From: Methanosaeta sp. UBA80
GTDB taxonomy: Archaea; Halobacteriota; Methanosarcinia; Methanotrichales; Methanotrichaceae
Direction of reading: 5' to 3'
Length of the DNA: 8,786 nt
Assembly (NCBI GenBank): GCA_002505805.1
Contig: DAWB01000013.1
Location: 12,440 to 21,225, forward strand
Both the position numbers and the translations under genes were made by a program. Of the stretch, positions 5,453 to 8,786 are shown piece after piece (within the stretch, counting starts at the first letter, position 1; each line of letters opens with the position of its first letter). The notes beneath the pieces were generated by a model. It searched no databases, had not been told where the DNA came from, and saw only the letters and a list, made by a program, of their open reading frames with translations.

Positions 5453-6031
5453 TTAGAGATCGTGGATGACCTTGAGCCTCAGTTTGGAGAAGTCCTCTTT
5501 GATCTCAACCAAAAAGCCCATTCCAGCAAAGATCTCCTCCAGCTCGATCCTGACGAACTTCTTTGGCGCATCCGAGCCGAAGATGAGGGTAAACTCGCTT
5601 TTGCCGCTCTTGCTCATGTTGAAGAGATTGCAGATCTCCAGCCTCCTGAGGATGCTTTCGGCATTGAAGAGCTTGTGTTTGAACTGCTCAGCGTGAGCCC
5701 GGCAGACCTCTCTATGCAGGTTCCAGAATTTCTCCTTTTCTGGATGGGTTTCAATGAATTGTAGAAACAGTATCCAGTGATCTATATCAAGGATAACATG
5801 CTCGCCGGCGGAGAGCATCTCGGTGTGGGTATAGACCCTCTTGTCCTCGGAAGCCTCAAAGAGCATCTTGTGCTTGGCGAAGAACTTCAGTGACTCTCTC
5901 ATCAGCTCGCTCTGAGACAGGCCCATGTCTTGCTTCATCTTCTTGAAAAGGCCCGCCGTCTCCTCGTCCAAAGCGATGGTGATTCTCTCCGGTGACTTCA
6001 TTTCATCCCCTGCATTATTCTCTGCACTCAT
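5453..6031 (-). CDS. Ribbon-helix-helix (CopG-type) transcriptional regulator with a C-terminal domain
   Basis: A 192-residue protein. Residues 14-58 form a ribbon-helix-helix DNA-binding domain: strand ERITIALDEE, helix TAGLFKKMKQDMG, then LSQSELMRESLKFFAKH. Most CopG proteins are under 100 residues; this one carries a further 130 residues of mixed helix and strand, including an aromatic/His-rich helix (DHWILFLQFIETHPEKEKFW) and a C-terminal alpha/beta unit (SEFTLIFGSDAPKKFVRIEL, FLVEIKEDFSKLRLKV). This is likely a sensor or oligomerisation domain, as in NikR-like two-domain architectures, though I see no NikR signature. A start at M11 (6001) has GGGGATGA upstream; the start at 6031 has only a weak GGGAAG. 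It opens the six-gene minus-strand block and may regulate it. A type II antitoxin is unlikely given the length and the neighbour. Confidence 0.85.
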   Translation of the reverse strand: MSAENNAGDEMKSPERITIALDEETAGLFKKMKQDMGLSQSELMRESLKFFAKHKMLFEASEDKRVYTHTEMLSAGEHVILDIDHWILFLQFIETHPEKEKFWNLHREVCRAHAEQFKHKLFNAESILRRLEICNLFNMSKSGKSEFTLIFGSDAPKKFVRIELEEIFAGMGFLVEIKEDFSKLRLKVIHDL

Positions 6032-6068
6032 CTTCCCGCTTATGATATATTATCTTTGTCGAGCAGTA

Positions 6069-6080
6069 TCTATTTATATC
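6069..6080 (-). promoter_or_regulatory. Probable TATA box at the head of the six-gene minus-strand block
   Basis: Minus-strand GATATAAATA is a strong archaeal TATA match and would place transcription start near 6050, giving a leader of about 20 nt before the ATG at 6031. A second AT-rich element at 6042-6052 (minus-strand AATATATCA) would start transcription near 6020 and favour translation from the internal ATG at 6001. Either could drive the block. Confidence 0.45.
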
Positions 6081-6185
6081 GATGTCGGAACGGCCATTCC
6101 TGCAAGTCTTATCCTTGGCCTGCCCGATGGAACTGAAATTGGAAGACCGGAATTGTTAAATTCCAGCGGCAAATCATCCTCCTTC

Positions 6186-6314
6186 ATGGACTCATGGATG
6201 AAGGACAAGGTCAGGTATAGCGAAAAGGATAAAGAGAAGCTGGAGAAGGGCTCGGGCTATGTCAAGGTCTGGACGCTGGTTTCCAAATGGGTTTATCGGT
6301 TAATATCCTGGTAA
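6186..6314 (+). CDS. Possible small protein or gene remnant, 42 residues
   Basis: A plus-strand frame in the gap between the two minus-strand blocks runs from an ATG at 6186 to TAA at 6312-6314. It has native-looking codons (AAG, GAG, CTG, GTC), a charged first half (MKDKVRYSEKDKEKLEKG) and an aromatic C terminus (VWTLVSKWVYRLISW). The same frame is open upstream to before 6057, but without an ATG or GTG there and without a ribosome site. This suggests either a small gene with a cryptic start or the 3' end of a decayed gene. I do not recognise it, and the function is unknown. It could be chance. Confidence 0.3.
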   Translation: MDSWMKDKVRYSEKDKEKLEKGSGYVKVWTLVSKWVYRLISW

Positions 6315-6323
6315 TTGAGCTCT

Positions 6324-6355
6324 AAAGAAAACCAAGGCCTTCCAGCGCTGCTTGG
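6324..6355 (-). terminator. Hairpin plus T-tract downstream of the ATP-grasp gene
   Basis: On the minus strand CCAAG (6355-6351) can pair with CTTGG (6336-6332) around a 14-nt loop, and TTTTCTTT (6331-6324) follows directly. This looks like an intrinsic terminator about 20 bp past the ATP-grasp stop at 6376. The short stem makes it moderate, but T-tracts alone can terminate archaeal transcription. Confidence 0.45.
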
Positions 6356-6375
6356 CTGAGAAGCACCGATAGCCG

Positions 6376-7455
6376 TCATCCCCATTCTGTTTTGAGCAAC
6401 CTGCCCAGCTTTGCTGCTCTGCTCCTGAGGCAGGATAGGACTGCTTCTCTACCGGCGCCCCGGGAGGTGATGGAGAGGACAGGATCATCGGGCTCTATTC
6501 GCGATCCCACCACAGGCACGTCCGCCGTCCAGCGGCAAAGCAGATCTGCATCGATCCGAAGGGGAGAGGGGGCATAAAGGATAACCCGACCTGCCGTGCA
6601 TAGAGAGAGCCCTGACGGATCGGGCAGGAGACCGGAAAAAGACTGCAAATGAGCCTGGAAGACGTTGATCCCGCAGGCCATCTCCACGCTGTCCAGGCTG
6701 CCCTGGAAACGGCTGTTGACCTCCACGGGAACCGGGCCCTTCTGGCCGAGCAAGAAATCCACCCCGTTGCTGCCCACCAGCCCCAGGCCCGCTATTATTG
6801 ACTCGGCCATTGCCGCCATATCTGCAATTTGCCTCTGGGGGGCCTCTAAGGGGGTGATATTTCCGCTGTAGCGATAGCCTCCGGCGCCGGCCCAGGTGAG
6901 GCCGATGAGCTGCTCGTTGACTGCAACAGCCCGGGCCTCGCTGCCGTTTGCAATGACCGAGACGCTGGCAGGCCGGCCCGATACCAGCTCCTGGGCGATC
7001 AGTCCATCCTGCCAATCCAGATCAGAATGCGACCTTATCACACGGCATTCCACCCCACCCGCTCCCCAACGGGGCTTGACCAGAAAGGGATAGGGCATGC
7101 CCTCCAGGGAGGCCTGGGTCCGGATGAAGGGATAGCCTTCCCTCTCCAGCCAGCCGGCCAGCCAGAGCTTGTCCGATACTTGAGAGCTCTTTTCCGGGGG
7201 ATTGTTGAGCACCGGCACTCCTGGGACCCGGGCCTGCTCCAGACCCGGACCCAAAACCAAGGCATGGGGCCGGTGCCCCTGCACCAGAGGGGCCAGACAT
7301 TTGTCTGGCCTCTGCCGCGGCAGCAGAAAGGTCTTTTTCGCCCAAATAGAGAGATCTCTGTCGCAGTAGCAGTCGGCGGCTATTACCTCATGCCCGGCCC
7401 GGCTGGCCGAGGCGGCTATGTGCCGGATGTTGATGCCGGCAACCAGGATCCTCAT
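6376..7455 (-). CDS. ATP-grasp superfamily ligase of unknown substrate (COG2232-like)
   Basis: A 359-residue ATP-grasp protein, the superfamily that joins a carboxylate to an amine or similar nucleophile through an acyl-phosphate. Order: an N-terminal pre-ATP-grasp domain beginning MRILVAGINIRHIAASA (1-46); an ATP-grasp core with FLVKPRWGAGG (124-134, ATP-contacting K127), IAQELVSGRPASVSVI (153-168) and YRYSGNITPL (194-203); the metal-binding segment NGVDFLLGQKGPVPVEVNSRFQG (230-252) with D233, E245 and N247; then a C-terminal domain of about 85 residues. The layout resembles the predicted ATP-dependent carboligases of COG2232 found in methanogens and in methylotrophs with methanopterin cofactors (recalled, not searched). 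The ATG overlaps the aTrm56 stop (ATGA), so the two are coupled. It differs in length and motifs from carbamoyl-phosphate synthase and biotin carboxylase. The substrate is unknown; a cofactor ligase is one possibility. Confidence 0.87.
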   Translation of the reverse strand: MRILVAGINIRHIAASASRAGHEVIAADCYCDRDLSIWAKKTFLLPRQRPDKCLAPLVQGHRPHALVLGPGLEQARVPGVPVLNNPPEKSSQVSDKLWLAGWLEREGYPFIRTQASLEGMPYPFLVKPRWGAGGVECRVIRSHSDLDWQDGLIAQELVSGRPASVSVIANGSEARAVAVNEQLIGLTWAGAGGYRYSGNITPLEAPQRQIADMAAMAESIIAGLGLVGSNGVDFLLGQKGPVPVEVNSRFQGSLDSVEMACGINVFQAHLQSFSGLLPDPSGLSLCTAGRVILYAPSPLRIDADLLCRWTADVPVVGSRIEPDDPVLSITSRGAGREAVLSCLRSRAAKLGRLLKTEWG

Positions 7456-8030
7456 GGCCCGATCTCTTCCGCCTCTTTTCGGAGAGGTGGCTCAGGATCT
7501 TCCGACTTTTCGGAATAGAGCACCTGCTTTCCCCGCGGGGAGGGCACGATCTTCAGGCCGCCGGGAAACTCACCTTCCAGCTCCCGGCCCAAAAAGAGCC
7601 GGTCCAGAAAGACAGCTAAAGCGGCCACCTCGGAGTGGGGCTGGTTTCCCACTGCCACATTCCAGTCCGCCAGCTGGTACATCTCCGCCGGGACCTTCTC
7701 TGCGCCCACGGCAATCAGAAGATCGCACCCGCAATTGGAGATCTCGTCTATCACATCGGGCAGGTTGGTTCCATACATGGTCAGGTGGACCACCTTGCCC
7801 CCCGCTTCCTTCCAGCGCACCGTCTCGCCCCTCCAGGAGACATCGGATCTGAGGTGAAATCCTCCCCCCCAGCGCTCCGCCACATCGGCCAGGCTCTCTT
7901 CTACATGAGAGTCGCGTCCTCCCAGGAGCATCTCCTGAGCCCCGAAGGCCCGGGCCACCAGGCCCACATGAGTGGTGATCCTCTTGTCCCTCTCCGGCCG
8001 GTGGCCTATGCGCAATACCGAGACTCGCAT
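7452..8030 (-). CDS. trm56: tRNA (cytidine(56)-2'-O)-methyltransferase aTrm56
   Basis: aTrm56 is an archaea-specific SPOUT methyltransferase that methylates the ribose of C56 in the tRNA T-loop using S-adenosylmethionine. The 192 residues show the family signature at the N terminus (RIGHRPERDKRITTHVGL, 7-24), LLGGRD (35-40), the strand/loop VVHLTMYGTNLPD (80-92), and the trefoil-knot SAM site CDLLIAVGAEKVP (102-114) followed by ADWNVAVGNQPHSEVAAL (121-138). No C-terminal extension is seen beyond a short charged tail, which overlaps the ATP-grasp start. There is no purine-rich ribosome site before 8030, while a TATA-like element lies about 25 bp upstream, which points to a leaderless mRNA. It is divergent from the RecJ-like gene. 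The assignment rests on strong motif recognition. Confidence 0.94.
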   Translation of the reverse strand: MRVSVLRIGHRPERDKRITTHVGLVARAFGAQEMLLGGRDSHVEESLADVAERWGGGFHLRSDVSWRGETVRWKEAGGKVVHLTMYGTNLPDVIDEISNCGCDLLIAVGAEKVPAEMYQLADWNVAVGNQPHSEVAALAVFLDRLFLGRELEGEFPGGLKIVPSPRGKQVLYSEKSEDPEPPLRKEAEEIGP

Positions 8031-8047
8031 GGCCGGGGGAGGGCATA

Positions 8048-8058
8048 CATATTATTTA
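8048..8058 (-). promoter_or_regulatory. Probable TATA box for trm56
   Basis: Minus-strand TAAATAATATG is centred about 24 bp before the aTrm56 ATG at 8030. The intervening sequence is pyrimidine-rich with no Shine-Dalgarno match, so the start is probably leaderless. Confidence 0.42.
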
Positions 8059-8118
8059 GCCTTAATCAGGTCGATGCACCGGCTGGGCGGCCCAGAGTCC
8101 TGCAAAATAGCTAAATTC

Positions 8119-8134
8119 AAGTGATGCGTCACTT
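8119..8134. repeat. 16-bp palindrome just upstream of the RecJ-like gene
   Basis: AAGTGA (8119-8124) and TCACTT (8129-8134) form a perfect 6-bp inverted repeat around TGCG, ending 6 bp before the RecJ-like start codon. Its place at the expected transcription start suggests an operator, or a small hairpin if it is transcribed. Confidence 0.45.
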
Positions 8135-8140
8135 CCCAGG

Positions 8141-8786
8141 ATGAATCTGTGCGAGAGATGCCAGGGCAGGGGCTTTTTGGTGGTGGGAGACAAGCCCTGT
8201 CCCAACTGCGATGGCAGCGGAAAGATCGGGTCCATATCCCTGGGTGAGGCCTCGGAAGGAGAGATGAAGGAACTCCTGGAGAGCGGATCGACAAAATGCA
8301 GCATCTGCCACGGCACGGGCAAGATGCCGGTGACCGACGGCTGCCCTGCCTGCAAGGGTCTTGGGCGGGAGTACCTTTGCGTTGTATGCGGGGCAAAGCT
8401 CTCGGACAAGAAGGAGCTGTGCGAGCGCTGCGCCAAGAAGCCTCTGGTACATATTCTGGATCCGGCCTGCGACTCCAAGGACATAGCCATCGGCGAGATC
8501 TATCAGGGCCGGGTCAATGGTCTGGCCAACTTCGGGGCCTTTGTGGACCTCTCAGAGTGTGTACGGGGCCTGGCCCACAACAAGTACCTCAAGAGCCGCC
8601 CGGAGGTGGGCGACACCCTATTTGTGGCGGTGCGAAACATCCTGCCCAACGGCAACATTGAGCTGGAGCCGGTGGAGCTAAAGGAGTACAATACGGTGGA
8701 GGTGGAAAAGGAGCTGCCCCTTTACCGGGCATCCGAGCTGACGAAGATGGTGGGCAAGCAGATCATGATCAAGGGAGAGGTGATCC
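8141..8786 (+). CDS. Archaeal RecJ-like DHH-family protein with DnaJ-type zinc finger and S1 domain (3' end outside window)
   Basis: The visible 215 residues are the N-terminal half of the archaea-specific RecJ-like family (COG1107), whose full proteins are typically 700 residues or more with OB-fold and DHH/DHHA1 phosphoesterase domains further on. Four CxxCxGxG repeats of the DnaJ zinc-finger type appear: C4/C7, C20/C23, C53/C56 and C68/C71. A further zinc pair, C80/C83 with C94/C97, follows. Residues 115-178 are an S1 RNA-binding domain (GEIYQGRVNGLANFGAFVDL, then RGLAHNKYL, then VGDTLFVAV). At the window edge ASELTKMVGKQIMIKGEV begins a tRNA_anti-type OB fold. The DHH catalytic motifs are not in view, so nuclease activity is inferred from the family. 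The start at 8141 has only AGG adjacent; an in-frame TAG at 8108 rules out a longer N terminus. A role in DNA or RNA end processing is likely. Confidence 0.9.
   Translation, partial: MNLCERCQGRGFLVVGDKPCPNCDGSGKIGSISLGEASEGEMKELLESGSTKCSICHGTGKMPVTDGCPACKGLGREYLCVVCGAKLSDKKELCERCAKKPLVHILDPACDSKDIAIGEIYQGRVNGLANFGAFVDLSECVRGLAHNKYLKSRPEVGDTLFVAVRNILPNGNIELEPVELKEYNTVEVEKELPLYRASELTKMVGKQIMIKGEVI

Noticed and set aside
5447..5764. Plus-strand open frame of 105 codons, acidic and Leu-rich
   Set aside because: Antisense to the ribbon-helix-helix gene, whose N-terminal domain is clear; no ribosome site or family pattern.
4932..6031. Toxin-antitoxin pair (ribbon-helix-helix plus following gene)
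   Set aside because: The regulator is about twice the usual antitoxin length, and the next gene is a thioredoxin-like fold with no RelE, MazF or PIN features.
7027..7518. Plus-strand open frame of 163 codons across the ATP-grasp gene
   Set aside because: Antisense to the well-supported ATP-grasp frame, with Gly/Pro/Arg-rich composition and no recognisable motif.
8062..8490. Minus-strand open frame of 142 codons overlapping the start of the RecJ-like gene
   Set aside because: Lies antisense to a frame with clear zinc-finger and S1 motifs; its product is Ser/Pro/Arg-rich with no family pattern, as expected of a shadow in GC-rich sequence.
1..8786. CRISPR array, insertion sequence, tRNA or rRNA
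   Set aside because: No regularly spaced repeats, terminal inverted repeats with transposase, or cloverleaf-like segments were seen on reading both strands.

Overview
The window looks like an archaeal chromosome, most likely a methanogen of the Methanosarcinales. Methanothrix/Methanosaeta-like is a guess from overall character and was not tested. The basis is gene content: an archaeal-type short triosephosphate isomerase, a ferredoxin next to a geranylgeranyl reductase (archaeal lipid hydrogenation), the archaeal tRNA methyltransferase aTrm56, and an archaeal RecJ-like DHH protein with a DnaJ-type zinc finger. TATA-like boxes lie about 25 bp from several starts that lack a Shine-Dalgarno sequence. 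I saw no insertion sequence, CRISPR array, tRNA, rRNA or phage gene.

Layout. Bases 1-626 hold the 3' part of hisF (+). A 186-bp gap leads to a stand-alone feoA (+, 813-1070), which converges on a small winged-helix regulator (-, 1100-1477). An AT-rich non-coding stretch of about 480 bp follows, with several short dyads, and then an unrecognised 182-residue protein (+, 1982-2530). From 6031 down to 2614 runs a minus-strand block: ribbon-helix-helix regulator, thioredoxin-like CxxCxxC protein, triosephosphate isomerase, acylphosphatase, 2x[4Fe-4S] ferredoxin and geranylgeranyl reductase. The last four are very tightly packed (TGATG overlap, 13-nt gap, ATGA overlap). The gap 6032-6375 holds a possible 42-codon gene or gene remnant and a hairpin-plus-T-tract terminator. 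A second minus-strand pair follows: aTrm56 (8030-7452) overlapping an ATP-grasp protein of unknown substrate (7455-6376). A 110-bp divergent intergenic region separates it from the RecJ-like gene (+, 8141 to beyond the window end).

How the genes may work together. The minus-strand block can be read as an archaeal membrane-lipid unit. Triosephosphate isomerase sets the pool of dihydroxyacetone phosphate, the precursor of the sn-glycerol-1-phosphate backbone. The ferredoxin is the probable electron donor to the reductase that saturates the isoprenoid chains. The thioredoxin-like protein and the ribbon-helix-helix protein at the head of the block could give redox input and control, but that is inference. 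The aTrm56/ATP-grasp pair and the RecJ-like protein are nucleic-acid housekeeping apart from the unassigned ligase. The best leads for new biology are the ATP-grasp ligase coupled to aTrm56, the regulator/thioredoxin-like pair heading the lipid block, the orphan 182-residue protein, and the dyad-rich AT-rich intergenic region. Nothing here is clearly a new defence or mobile system.
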